In this document: positions 1-10,304 of the stretch, one piece after another
Layout of the letters: every line of letters begins with the position of its first letter
How positions within the stretch are numbered: the stretch's first letter is position 1
Source: Metellina segmentata
Taxonomy: Eukaryota > Arthropoda > Arachnida > Araneae > Tetragnathidae
Direction of reading: 5' to 3'
Length of the DNA: 64,000 bases
Assembly: GCA_947359465.1 (NCBI GenBank)
Contig: OX375872.1
Span: forward strand, 12,966,137-13,030,136
The notes under the pieces: model-generated
Seen by the model: the letters and a program-made list of their open reading frames with translations, nothing else
Databases searched by the model: none
Told to the model about the DNA's origin: nothing
Translations under genes and position numbers: made by a program

Positions 1-403
1 GAAGACACATGTTTTTGATACAAAGGAGAAGTAGCAAAATTTAGATATAAACACACTTTTGAATAAAATGATAATTTCCTTCGAGTTTTACTGCAAATAA
101 ATATGTTTACAGGTTATTATTTAATTTTTTAAATTGTGCAATTTCTCTTATTAATAATCAATTATTCTCAACGATATTTTTAGCACACATTAAAATTTAC
201 GTTATTAATAAATATTCAGTTCTCATAATTCGCAAATGTAACTTAAGTCCCAAAAGCAAATGTAAATTTATTTTATATTTAAAGCAATAATTTAATTTTT
301 CTTAGATTTACCATGACCTAAGCATCCAAATACTTTTTTCGACTACAGAAGAGAAAAACTGTCATTTTTCAACGTCAAAAAAAAAAGTCCCTTTTATGGC
401 ATA
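1..403. other. AT-rich sequence, nothing recognised
   Basis: AT-rich sequence ahead of the first Helitron. No ORF, RNA gene or repeat boundary is recognisable on either strand. Confidence 0.5.
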
Positions 404-442
404 TCTACTATTATAAAAGGAAGTGTTTGTTTGTCTCCGTGT

Positions 443-1366
443 TAGGGATGCGGCATCGACCTCAAAACATCGATGTTGATAATACATCCACCAAAAACCT
501 TCGATGTTTTTAAAAATCAGTGTATTTAAACTCTTTCCCCCATTTCTTAAAACTGGTTTAGCAACCTCAAACATTAATGTTCCCCGTGGGGAGATTTAAT
601 TTGTCATTTGCGTGTTTATTAATTTATAGCTAAAACTTTTTTTTAACTGTCAAAACAAAGTGAAAAAATTAATTAGAAAAATTAGCAAATCTTATATTTT
701 CAAATTGAATATTATAAAAGAAAGTAATATTTACAGCAATTTGACATAGGAACTACTAACTATAAGTATAATTAGGTAATTACATAACTTATTGTTAAGT
801 TATTATTAATTATTTATCAACTGATGGGGGGAACAGGCCTATAATTATTATATGCCCCGATATTTGTTACTTACAGTTTGTAAAAAAAGAAGTTTCTTAA
901 CTTTCTCCACCTTAAGCCAACTTCTTTTTTCACTAACTATCCCACCAGTTAGGGGGAAAATTCTTTCTGATGGGACAGATGTCGCCATCACTGACCAATA
1001 CTTAGTGGCACGATTATTTTTCTCAATTTTTTCTATCGTACTTTTTTCATTCAAAAATAAAACATTGACAACGCAAAAACATCGGCTCAAATAAAACGAT
1101 GGTAAATACATCAATATTATTACAAAACATCCGTAGACCACTTTGGTCTAAAAATATGTTCAATTTACTGATAATACAAATTATGCTTTTTTTTTTCTTT
1201 TTTTTTTTAATTTTTATAATGGTACTTTTTACATTTAAAAATAAAATATCGATAGCATAAAAACATTGACAAGTATAAACATCGATGTTAAAAAAACATC
1301 GGCTTCAATACATCGATGTTTTTTATAAAACATCGATGTTTTGAAAACATAGATGTCGCATTCCTA
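443..1366 (-). mobile_element. hAT element nested in the Helitron
   Basis: Terminal inverted repeats TAGGGATGCGGCATCGA (left) and, reversed, TAGGAATGCGACATC (right) are flanked by an 8-bp target duplication with one mismatch: CTCCGTGT at 435-442 and CTTCGTGT at 1367-1374. TAGGG termini with an 8-bp duplication define the hAT superfamily. Near both ends the interior repeats the palindrome ACATCGATGT, a likely subterminal repeat for transposase binding (inference). A transposase C-terminal remnant lies on the minus strand. A longer copy of the same family is at 56657-58374. Confidence 0.85.
851..1003 (-). pseudogene. hAT transposase C-terminal dimerisation remnant
   Basis: The minus frame reads KYWSVMATSVPSERIF, then a GGIVSEKRS-like stretch and a KKLLFL ending. 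This is the hAT family C-terminal dimerisation block (ATSVPSERVFS...G.I....R..L....V..L.FL). Only this last block survives; the zinc finger and catalytic core are absent, so the element cannot encode an active enzyme. Confidence 0.75.
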
Positions 1367-2439
1367 CTTCGTGTATACATTGTCCTGATGAATCTATGGC
1401 ACTTACAGTTATCAAATTTGGCACACAGGTAGTCAAAATATTTTGCAATTTTTGTGCGAGCCCGAATTTTAAAATTCAATCTAGAACATTTCAAAATTAA
1501 TTTAATGGCATTTAATATTATTATTGTTTTCTTTAGAATGGCAACATCATATAAAGAGATGACAGATTTAAAATGTATTTTTTACGTTTACGTTTGATTT
1601 TGCGGAGGAACGATTTCAGCCTACGAAAAAAATGAATGAAGTTTTAACTGGTGTTATGTAGTTCTCCAAAGTTAGGACGAAGCTGACAAAACATCGAAGA
1701 AAGGACAGATTCTGCGCTTTTTGTCCTAATGCCTTTGAAACCATGCCAAATTTTTCGATTCGTGTTTTGGTTTACGTTGTTGATTAATATAACTTTCTTG
1801 CTAACAATTTCAACTTTGTCACGGGCAAAGACTATTTAAGGTTTCTATCTTCGCGGTCTTTAAAGATAAATTGAAAATTTCAACGGATTTAAAATCTGCG
1901 GAAAATTTAACACTAGATCGATACCTTAAATATGATTTTCTTTAAAAAAGTAATTTTTCAATTGTAACCTGTGTCATGTAGGGTAGAGGTGGGACTCATT
2001 CTTAAAATTATTGTTTTTCTTTTTAACGTTTTCAGTATCTGTTAGATTTAATGTGTCCAGCCCTATTTTTAAATTTTAATCTGAAATATTTTTTAATTCG
2101 TTTATTAGCTTTTATTTATTTCTAGCCACTTCGATGCCAATGCCTGTGGTGTTGACTTGCGTATCAAACCAAAAGGGAATGCGTAGCAGTCACCGGGGGT
2201 CGGCGAGCGTCAGCAAGCAGTGGTCTCATCTGACCCCCACGGAAAGAACTGCCGTGGAACTTTGGTTCATGGAAAAGCAAGATAATAAAAAGAAAAAAAT
2301 CTGCTCCTTAGAGCAATTTCCAAAGTCTCGAAAAATGTTCTTTCTATCCGGAGTCATGACAGATATTGTCACTCAGTAAGAAGTGAGACCTCCTTGCACA
2401 CTAATGCACATTTAGCATCTTCTATGCATGCTCTCCACT

Positions 2440-3420
2440 AAATAGTCGAGGAGTTTCCCCATTCCTCTCTCCAAGCAGTTTTGAGCGCCTGCACAGTTTG
2501 GGGTGGGTGATTCCTTTTTGAAACACGTCTACAAAGATCATCTCAAGCATGTTCTTTAGGATTTAAGTCCGGTGAATATGTAACCCATTCCATGCGCTCA
2601 ATATCTTCGCTCTCTAGTATCTCAGAGACATCAACTGTCTTGTGTGAACCCATGAACAGAAAGTCTGGACCCACTTCACCCCGAAATAAACGAACACTAC
2701 CCCGGAGAATCTCCGATGTAAAGGCACCAGCGTCAAAGATGTGTAGCTGTGTTCTGTCATTATGCATAATGTCTGCCCACACCATGACCCCTTGGCCATA
2801 ACGATCAACCTCACGAGCATTGTGTGATGTGTAACGTTTACAACTACACACACTACTTTTTCCACAGTAGTTGGTGTCCAGAATCTCTCTTCACGGTGAA
2901 TCGGGATTCATCGGAGACTCCACTGTTTAGGATTTCAACGAATATGTTCTTTACACCAGCGTTACTTTTCCCGACGATGGTGTGGTTGTAACGGAACGCA
3001 CTTAACAGTCTTCCGTGCATATAAGCGAGCTTGATTTAATCGCCGAGAAAATATTTTGGCAGATACACGAGTGCTGGTAGAGGTTGCAAGCTCTCAACTA
3101 ATCTTTCCGGAGTTAGATGTTTGTTCCTTATTGCTGTTAGGGATATATGTACATCATCTCTGGATGTGGTGCTCCTATCACGACCACCAACATGCTTTCT
3201 CAAAGCATTTCCACCTTCCGTGGCTCTTTATTACTACGAAATAACGCTTTTTGACGCGCATTGCTGCGGCAACTTGGGTGACATTTTGCCCAGCTTTGAG
3301 CCGCCCCAACTGCTCGCCCACAGTCAAAGTCACTCAAATGATGCCTTACGATACTTGATACTTGCACCAGAAGATGGAATATCTCTGAACGGCTTTCAAA
3401 ACCTTAAATCGGGATTTTCT
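2440..3420 (-). pseudogene. Tc1-like transposase pseudogene
   Basis: Read on the minus strand from about 3400, frames give the N-terminal helix-turn-helix part (LKAGQNVTQVAAAMRVKKR near 3240-3300), then Tc1 core sequence near 2543-2851 including GQGVMVWADIMHNDRTQLHI, and a YSPDLNPKEHA block carrying the third acidic residue. C-terminal sequence continues to about 2440. Several frameshifts break the gene. The second catalytic Asp is lost: where Tc1 proteins read DDNA, this copy reads MGSHKT. It was a cut-and-paste transposase of the IS630/Tc1/mariner superfamily and is now dead. Confidence 0.8.
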
Positions 3421-3475
3421 GTAGATACTTCACTGTTTGGAATTTCAATTAATAAACAGCTCGTGTACGCTGTCT

Positions 3476-3502
<27 letters not shown>
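3476..3502. repeat. (TA)n microsatellite
   Basis: An uninterrupted AT dinucleotide run just beyond the 5' side of the Tc1 pseudogene. Confidence 0.95.
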
Positions 3503-3508
<6 letters not shown>

Positions 3509-3916
3509 ATGATTCGTAAGAAAATTGCTTCGAGGTTGGCCGGCGCCTCCGATTATTTTTCCACGTGCCTTTTACAGTTTCGCAGCCCATTGCATCCGAA
3601 ATAATTCATTTTTGCAACCTAAGCTAAATTCATCTTCACACGGCGTGATCCATCTGTTCTCATCTATTTACTGTAAATGTCCCATCAAATGATACCATAT
3701 AAGGCAATGAAATCGGTCTGAGTATTGATGATCAAGGAATAATTAATTTGTGGATACGTAACTTGTAACTTGCTGCGCCATCTCTTTTAGCACTCAAATC
3801 ATGACTGTGATCTAATAAAGACGTCTTTTTCATTGCTCTCTGTCCTGCTCGTATTTTATGAGTAACTAAGTAGTGATACTTGTAGAAAGTACTCACACGC
3901 ACAGAAGTACTCACAG
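3503..3916. other. No recognisable gene
   Basis: Sequence between two microsatellites. Short ORFs show no recognisable motif. Confidence 0.4.
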
Positions 3917-3960
3917 TATATATATATATATATATATATATAAAGAGAGAGAGAGAGAGA
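3917..3960. repeat. Compound (TA)n(AG)n microsatellite
   Basis: TA repeats (3917-3942) run directly into AG repeats (3943-3960). Confidence 0.95.
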
Positions 3961-4190
3961 ATTTCAAGAACACAGAAATTTCAAAACAAATTACAAAATT
4001 ACAATTGCTAAAAAATGAAGAAATGTTGGTGGATCAGGGCGTCATCAGGGAGTAGCCTGACCCAGAAAACATAAAATGGTGTTTTCTACATATGAGCAGC
4101 ATTAGGCTGAAAAAAATTGCTCATACACTCCCCCAAACACCACCAAAAAGCAAAAAAAACAAAACACCAAAACAGAGCAGGAACAAAACG
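3961..4190. repeat. Repeat shared with 59962-60213
   Basis: Contains 'gatcagggcgtcatcaggga', 'agcctgaccc' and 'aaaatggtgttttctac', which recur in the same order at about 60020-60085. It lies on the 3' side of the minus-strand Penelope-like RT remnant, so it may be that element's flank (inference). A TCAGG/CCTGA hairpin is visible. Confidence 0.6.
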
Positions 4191-4699
4191 AAATCAAACC
4201 CGCAGCAGCAGCCGGGAGATCAACAACACCAAGCCTGAAAAATTCCCTCTAATTACACAGTCCAACTATATGCTAATACAAAACTTCCGTCACAACAAGT
4301 CTATAAAAAAAAATCATAAAAAGCAGAAAAATAAAAATAAAATCCCCAGCCCCTATTCAAAAATCTATTCAGTAACAGTAAAATGAAATTGAAAAGCAAC
4401 TCACATGGCTCTGAGGAAATTACTCATCGGCTGTGTAGCTATTGATAATAATTAAATTTTTCAAGAATATTATTAAAGAATGAAAAAGAGTATTTATTAT
4501 TGAGAAGTGTTTTTGAGATAGTATTTACATTGTAATAGAAAGTTTGAATCAGAGTTACAAATTTTTCTGAAACGTACCAATTGACCAGCAATCGTATTGT
4601 AGTAGATTCGTTTAGAAATATTGGAGTCCCAAAATATTAATTTAATGACTGGAAATTAAAAATCGTTGCGTTTATCGTAGACATTAATGTCAACTTTGC
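4191..4699. other. Spacer, no gene recognised
   Basis: AT-rich sequence downstream of the Penelope-like remnant in that element's reading direction. An ORF at 4117-4386 is low-complexity and has no family signature. Confidence 0.4.
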
Positions 4700-5850
4700 C
4701 GCATGAAACAGAAATTTTTTAAGTCGAGAAAATCAGTAGTATTGTTATCATGATTGGTTTTAACTAAAGAAAGGTCATCTTGATAGATAAATTTCCAAAT
4801 ATTAGAAAAGTTGCTACTATTAAAAACAATTAAATCATCAATAAATCTAAAGGCAGAATTTATCTGAAGGCAAAATTTTTTTTCTCAATATAATGAAGAA
4901 ATAAATTAGTAAGAATGGAACAAAAATTAGAACCTTGGGGTATACCCTCAACTTGAGTGTATATATGCTCACCATTAAAAATATAAAATTATTAAAAATA
5001 CAATAATTAACCAAAAACTCCCATTCCTCAAAATCCAGATCATTTAAGTTTTTAAAATCATGATAATAATAGTTTAAAACATCTCTCAATTTGTCCAGTG
5101 GTATGCTGGTGAATCGGTCTTTAAAATCATAGGTCTGAATATCATTAATAATATTATTATCCAAAAAATTCAAAATCTTATTATTACCACAGGTAATCCA
5201 GGTAAAGCCTTCATCAATAATAGCAGCAAGGATAATTTTTAAATATTTAAAAAGTAGAAAGCCGGGTTTAATCATATAAGAATTAGTACCACAGGTGATA
5301 TAACGGAATTTAATAGGATTTTTATGAAATTTAGGAATAACGGCAATATAAGGTAAAATAATGTGATGATTGGAGATTTTAACTCTTTTATTTGAAGAAA
5401 TGATTTTTTTAATAATGATATTATACGTAGATTTACAGAATTTATAAGTATCTGAACTCTTAAGTTCGGCATCAAGTAAATTTAAATATAGTTTTTTACA
5501 AATAAAAGCATAATTACCTGATGCTTTGTCGCTTGGTATAATAATAAATTTATTTTGAAGATCCTTAATGGCTACGTTTAGTGTCTTATATTTACCAGTA
5601 TTGTCATAAACAGATTGAATATTATCATTGATAAAAGCTTTAAATGTACCATACAATTTCCATTTGCATTTTGTAAACAAATACATAGGGACATTAAATT
5701 TAGAAGAGGTCATAAAATAGAAGTTATCAATGTCTTCCAGAAAGCTTTAAGCATACTATTTCCTTTAAAATTATAAATATGTCTAAATTTAGTACCTTTA
5801 TACATAACATCCCTTAATTGATCATCAAAATTCGACTGACAAATTAAGAG
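4700..5850 (-). pseudogene. Penelope-like reverse transcriptase remnant
   Basis: A 288-aa minus frame (5713-4847) carries an IIIPSDKASGNYAFICKKLY block, a VIPKFHKNPIKFRYITCGTNS block and TYDFKDRFTSIPLDKL. These are RT motifs in the form seen in Penelope-like elements (PK.HK..., TyDf..lyTsIP). Downstream, in a shifted frame, EGIPQGSNF-like sequence and the catalytic FIDDL motif (about 4810-4850) complete the palm. Further N-terminal sequence (LRDVMYKGTKFRHIYNF) continues beyond 5713 to about 5850 in another frame. No GIY-YIG endonuclease was recognised. Several frameshifts make this a pseudogene. Other non-LTR affiliations are possible but less likely. Confidence 0.65.
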
Positions 5851-5984
5851 GGGTGATAGAAGGCATCAAGACGATGAAAACTTACCATAGAACATGGGGT
5901 CGCAAACCACGTTGAGAGGGTTACAATTGCGAAAGACGCATGCAGGTTTCGACGTCACTCTGGAACGACAAAAGTACAATACTA

Positions 5985-6285
5985 ACAACAAAAAGATTTA
6001 TTTCATTAATTATTGCAAGAGTTGTTGGAAGTGGCACTCGCTGACGTCATTGCACAGTCTACAACGACGTAAAAACGATTCGCGGACGCGATCGAAGATG
6101 ACAGGTATGCTTTTGATGTCTCCCGCAGCGACAATCCTTGCTATCAGATCCTCCGGTATGTCCACAGGAGTCACCTAAACGAGTGATTTAAGGTGATCAC
6201 ATAGGAAAGTCACACGAATTGATATCCGGCGAACGCGGAGTCCATGCAACGGGTCCAGCGAGTCCAATACACCTCCTTGAGTATG
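5985..6285 (-). pseudogene. DDE transposase C-terminal fragment (DUF4817 type)
   Basis: Minus frames give TPRSPDINSCDF, then after a frameshift DHLKSLV and TPVDIPEDLIARIVAAGDIK, then an FDRVRESFLRRCRLCNDV block. This order (PRSPDLTPLDFFLWG-HLKSLVY-TPV...DL.ARI..A...I...P.IF.RVR.S..RRC..C) is the C-terminus of the mariner-superfamily transposases associated with an N-terminal DUF4817 helix-turn-helix. The N-terminal and central parts are missing, and stops and frameshifts are present. Confidence 0.6.
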
Positions 6286-6302
6286 TAACGTCGAGGTGAT
6301 TA

Positions 6303-6305
<3 letters not shown>

Positions 6306-6343
<38 letters not shown>
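6306..6343. repeat. (TA)n microsatellite
   Basis: A pure AT dinucleotide run at the upstream edge of the DDE fragment. Confidence 0.95.
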
Positions 6344-6347
<4 letters not shown>

Positions 6348-6911
6348 CGATACCTAAAAATAATCACCTAATACAATTCTTACCAGAGACCAGTCCTCGA
6401 ACACCCCACTTTCCTTTCAGTCTTTCGTTTCTTTTGTCAAATAAGTCATGTATCTTGCCATACCCTTTCTTGCCTTTGACCTCCGTACCTCCCAGTATTA
6501 CTGACCTCCCACGACCACTTTCCCTCTCAAATCACCTGTAAGATCAAATGACCTCTTCGTTTAACTCCCGACTTCTACCAATGAAATTTATTGCTAGATT
6601 CCTTGTCTAATAGCTTTTCTTTTAATTCTTATCCCTCTGGCGAATTCATTGCTAAATATACACTTTTTGCATGAGCCCCTTAGAATAGGAAATCTCAAAT
6701 CCGAACACAGCTGCGTCTCCTCAACAACCTCCACGCCTGATAATGTAACTAGTATGTTATTGAAATAATAAAGATTTGGGTTAGAGAATTTATGCCTCTT
6801 TTTATGGAACCAGCACTCCACTCCACGCTAATGGACCATCCTAATCCGATTGCCTATTACCACTCTTGTTAAGCCGTCACGACTGCATGCTTATAATTTC
6901 TGTTATTATGA

Positions 6912-6913
<2 letters not shown>
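6344..6913. other. Unassigned sequence
   Basis: Less AT-rich than its surroundings, with pyrimidine-rich stretches. Broken frames run on both strands (for example minus 6821-6594) but match no family I recognise. A decayed mobile element is plausible. Confidence 0.3.

Positions 6914-6946
<33 letters not shown>
6914..6946. repeat. (TA)n microsatellite
   Basis: A pure AT run immediately upstream of the Tc1 fragment. Confidence 0.95.
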
Positions 6947-6948
<2 letters not shown>

Positions 6949-6961
6949 CACTCGCCTATTC

Positions 6962-7141
6962 CAACAGGGATAGGCGGGATGAGCACCCATCTCCAGAACC
7001 CCATATCAACCAAAACTCTTCAACGGGAGCTGCATGCTGCGAACATTCACGGTAGAGTGGCAACTCTCAAGCCGTTAGTGTCGCCACGTAATGCTATTAA
7101 GCGACGACAGTGGAGCCGAGATCACCAAAACTGGACATTTC
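6962..7141 (+). pseudogene. Tc1-like transposase fragment, N-terminal half
   Basis: The + frame reads ISTKTLQRELHAANIHGRVA followed by TLKPLVSPRNAIKRRQWSRD and HQNWT. This is the linker between the Tc1 helix-turn-helix domains and the DDE core (IS..TVRRELH..G..GR.A..KP...). The reading stops at about 7141, where roughly 1.06 kb of foreign sequence intervenes. The core resumes at 8206. Confidence 0.7.
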
Positions 7142-8205
7142 ATTTCAACTTTTAACAACCTTCCTCCGCACTATCCGAAGAACGGACATAACGGATTAGC
7201 CATTGGTTAGGTCCTCTATTTGAAAAATGGAAAGGCGCGATGTCCCGACGGCAATGGGAATTTACGGTTTCACAAAGATACTCATCATGCCAAGCATGAC
7301 CTACGACTATTCCAACCACCACCCTGATCTCTAAAGCCACCATCATTGGTTAAGCAGGGTAAATGAGCTTCTACGCGCAAGCACTCCAGAGTCTCAGAGC
7401 TCCCGGTGGTACTTTTCATAGATATTTCGGTTTGGCCAGCCTTCTTTGTTGGTGTCCACTTCCAGAATACCGGAGAGTCCCGATTTCGCCATTCGTAAAC
7501 GTGCAGATTGACTCGGACCTTAGAGCTCTCTCCCCCTCCTTTTGATCCATTCGCATCCCTTCGGACAGGCCAGTTAGGAATTTAGGCTCACCTTTTCCTT
7601 TAGTCCTTATGGCCTACTCTCACCTCTACTGCTGTAGGATAGAGTGCACTTGTTCTTCCCATCGGCGATAGTCTGCACTTTACATTGGCATCATACTAAA
7701 CAATAGTAACAAAGAAATTCAATAATATCTTACTTCTTGCTTACCTGTGTTGGCTCAGAGAGGTGCCCTTAAGCGTGATTTTGAGGCGACAACGTCTTAG
7801 TCACAAATTTGCCCGAGTCAGTGAGGGCTTGGTAACACTCTGGGTGTTGTGAATATTCATTAGGGTGACACCTAAGGAAATGCAATCCATTCCTGCGATG
7901 GCCAACAAGTCTGCATTCAAGGATATAGTGGAGTGCTCTCCCACATTTACAGAGATTTGTCTACAGGCTTTGAATTCGGCATAAGTACTCACGGAACCGA
8001 CCGTGGCCAGTGAGCACACGTGTCTTCTGAGATCAGGGGTTGGCAGGAACTTATATGTATGCCTGCCTTCCTTGGGTTGACTCCATCTTAGTTCCCAGTC
8101 GTCCATGAGGACCTTAAGAATTTGTCGACTAAGAGTCGAGCATATCTCTGTATCAAGATATGAAGAGGTCATCTGATCTGACGAATGATCATTTACATTA
8201 TTTCT
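7142..8205 (-). mobile_element. Insertion splitting the Tc1; possible non-LTR retrotransposon 3' end
   Basis: This sequence separates the two Tc1 pieces. It carries a 136-aa minus frame (8211-7801) containing RWSQPKEGRHTYKFLPTPDL, which resembles the RNase H to C-terminal region of R1/Jockey-type retroelements (Q.GR.T....P.). The remainder would then be 3' UTR. CTGGAC occurs at both junctions (about 7131-7136 and 8209-8214) and could be a target duplication. No poly-A tail is visible. The class is uncertain. Confidence 0.35.
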
Positions 8206-8345
8206 GAACACTGGACGTGTCTACGTCTGGCGAACACCGGCAGAAGCATTTCCTGTTGACTGTCTGGTTCCTACCGTTAAGCATGGAGGTGGCTATTTGA
8301 TGGTATGGAGCACGATATCTAGGTGTGACTGGGGGCCACTCGTAT
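8206..8345 (+). pseudogene. Tc1-like transposase fragment, core
   Basis: The + frame reads RVYVWRTPAEAFPVDCLVPT, then KHGGGYLMVWSTIS and GPLVFL. This matches the Tc1 DDE core (RVWVWR.P.EA......V.TVKHGGG.VMVWG.IS..G.GPLV). It continues the fragment ending at 7141. The downstream catalytic part is missing. Confidence 0.75.
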
Positions 8346-8947
8346 TCCTGAGTCCGTAACGTGAGTCAGTGTTCTTCCTATGGGGATTTCGAATCCTTTT
8401 TAGCCTCATCTTCAGACCTAAAACAAATCGAACGGAGTTCATATATAACCTGTTTCCCACATGATTCTAAGGAATAAGTGTGTCAAATTTGATGTGGATT
8501 GGTCAAACTGTGTAAATTTGTATACAGAACAGACAGACAAACGCCAACTCTGCTTAAAATATTTTCAAATTGAATGCAATAAAGATGAGTCCAGGGTCTA
8601 CCTTACAAATACAAGAGATTTTTTTATTAATTTTTTTTTCGCAGAAAGATCGTAGTCGTGACTTCGAATTTGTGAAAACGTACAATTATTTAACACTTGG
8701 ATGTTTGGGCATTCCCCTGTCAAGTAGATAATCACACACAGATTTAGTCATGAAAATAGTGGTCTTTGATTCTTTATCAATCAAAAACTTTGAATTTTTC
8801 TATCTTCCTTCAAGGAAGCTTGCCCTAAATTTTTGGATATACCAGTCATTTCTTTCTGTACAAATGAGCTTATATTAAATCGTCCGTATAGGACATCTTA
8901 ATGTGGGCAGCGTGTGTCATACATGAGATAGGTAAATGTTTTAATTA
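8346..8947. other. Intergenic, no gene recognised
   Basis: Contains a stretch at about 8455-8550 with 'acagacagacaaac', common in the flanks of arthropod mobile elements, but no boundary can be set. No coding signal. Confidence 0.4.
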
Positions 8948-9235
8948 AAGTCACACTGGATCAACACAGGGCTATTGGCGACGGTCTGGTTCTGGGATTA
9001 ACACCTGAAGGGAAAGATCCGAGGACTACACCACGTAATTTTGAAACACGGTCGTGTGACGAGATCACGCCTGAGCTAGCACCCCACTCTCCAAACTTCC
9101 ACATCCCGTAAGGGCATTTAAGGCACGACAGATTTAACGTGCACCAGCCCCCTTTATACACAACGGTCCTTGGTTGAATGCGAATTCGCTCCCCTCCGAT
9201 TGCTAGTCTATTACTCTACCAACCGTCTCATACAT
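8948..9235 (-). mobile_element. tRNA-derived SINE, minus copy
   Basis: The SINE body and 3' end ('cagggctattggcgacgg' on +, the reverse of 'ccgtcgtcaatagcccg') match the copies at 12548, 16707 and 32987. The tRNA-like head lies at 9165-9235 on the minus strand, with an A-box-like GGTTGGTAGAGTAA and a degraded B box. It is diverged, hence old. Confidence 0.75.
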
Positions 9236-9947
9236 AAAAGCCTGCTGTTAGCTATTTTGTTTTTTTTAAATGACATAAACTCAAACATTTGGGCTTTAAA
9301 TGTTGGATGAGTAAATAATCATAAAAAATGCAGCAATTTTCTAACTGAAATCTGTGTGCTATTTTATTGTCTGATACGTTACAGTGGATTACATCATTTG
9401 TTATTTCGTCCTCGTTTTCATGTGTATCGTTTTACTCAAAACTTTAAAATAGAAGAACATTTTTTGCAGTTGCGAGGGATACTGGTTAAAACACAATAAG
9501 AAGGATTATAAAGAATAAAGCAAAAGGTGTCTCCTTATGTAACTGCTAATTAATTCCCCTAAGCATTCAATAAAAGAAACGTCAACGCAGTGTCGCCATC
9601 TAGCGATTATTTAATTAGTGGAGTAATATGCAGAACAATAATTTTCTAATTTAATTCGTTTTTGTGAATTAATCTGACAGCCAGAAGCAAACTGCCTTCC
9701 CAAGTCTATTGTGAAAAATGTTTAAGTGAACCGTATCCTAATATTTACATACATTCTTAATAAAAAAAGTTCTATTTTTTTTATTATTTAAAAATATTTC
9801 TTACTTTTATGAAATATTTTTGGTTAAAAATTTATTTTTCAATATTTTGCATTAAATTGAAGCACTGTGCGTCGGTTAGAACGGAGATATTTTTTTAGTG
9901 ATTGGGAAGATAAAGCAGTTCCATTATAAGGATATGATCACCATAAT
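9236..9947. other. AT-rich intergenic sequence
   Basis: No ORF above background, no repeat boundaries and no RNA gene seen. Confidence 0.45.
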
Positions 9948-10172
9948 TTTTCCAAAGGATTAGGTTCTAAGGAAGGGACAAATGGAATATTTCCAAAGGA
10001 TTCACAAACGAGAAAGAGAGCAGTAGACTAATTCCAGATTCTATTCTACTAAAGAATTCTATTCAAATGAAAGGACCAATATGTTCTTCACAACGGATTC
10101 ATTTGCGATGAAAGGAGCGTCTTTCCAAGGGATTCTATTCTAAGGAAAGGGCCAACAGAATCAATCTAAAGG
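9948..10172. repeat. Degenerate tandem repeat, unit about 40 bp
   Basis: About five decayed units built around 'ttccaaaggattc...ctaaggaaagggacca', starting near 9950, 9990, 10030, 10085 and 10130. Spacing and sequence are irregular, so it is an old minisatellite. Confidence 0.5.
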
Positions 10173-10304
10173 TTGTAAGGGTTCTTTCACCCCATAGATG
10201 TGATTATTTAGTCCTTAAGTGTATGTCATAGTACTGGGAAATTTCATTAAAAAAAATTCTAATTTTATAAAGCAATTGTTAAACCGGTTGATGAGCTTAA
10301 TATA

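Larger units (their letters stand above)
404..2264 (+). mobile_element. Non-autonomous Helitron, split by a hAT insertion
   Basis: The 5' end reads TCTACTATTATAAAAGG, the TC start and A/T-rich opening typical of arthropod Helitrons. The sequence is then interrupted by the hAT at 443-1366 and resumes with body sequence shared with copies at 56533-58934 and 61985-62300 ('gaatctatggcacttac', 'aaatttggcacaca'). The 3' part at about 2126-2230 matches the 3' part of the 58800-58900 copy. A 6-bp hairpin, CCACGG/CCGTGG at 2237-2257, lies about a dozen bases before the expected CTAG terminus, which has decayed here. No RepHel ORF is present, so the copy is non-autonomous. Start and hairpin are seen; the exact 3' end is inferred. 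Confidence 0.7.

Noticed and set aside
848..1141. An independent small gene on the minus strand
   Set aside because: The only recognisable block is the hAT dimerisation motif and it lies inside a hAT with target duplication; it is a remnant.
3961..4190. Hammerhead ribozyme on the minus strand, because CTGATGA occurs next to a Penelope-like RT
   Set aside because: No stem II followed by GAAA, nor a fitting cleavage-site stem, could be placed around CTGATGA in either copy (3961-4190 or 59962-60213).
4117..4386. Lysine- and asparagine-rich 89-aa ORF
   Set aside because: Low-complexity translation of A-rich sequence without any domain.
7363..7545. Small ORFs between 7150 and 7550
   Set aside because: No motif; they lie in the insertion that splits a Tc1 and look like chance frames.
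9050..9161. Small proteins encoded at 8961-9161, 16754-16957 and 33066-33289
   Set aside because: These similar frames are all translations of the same SINE body and have no other support.
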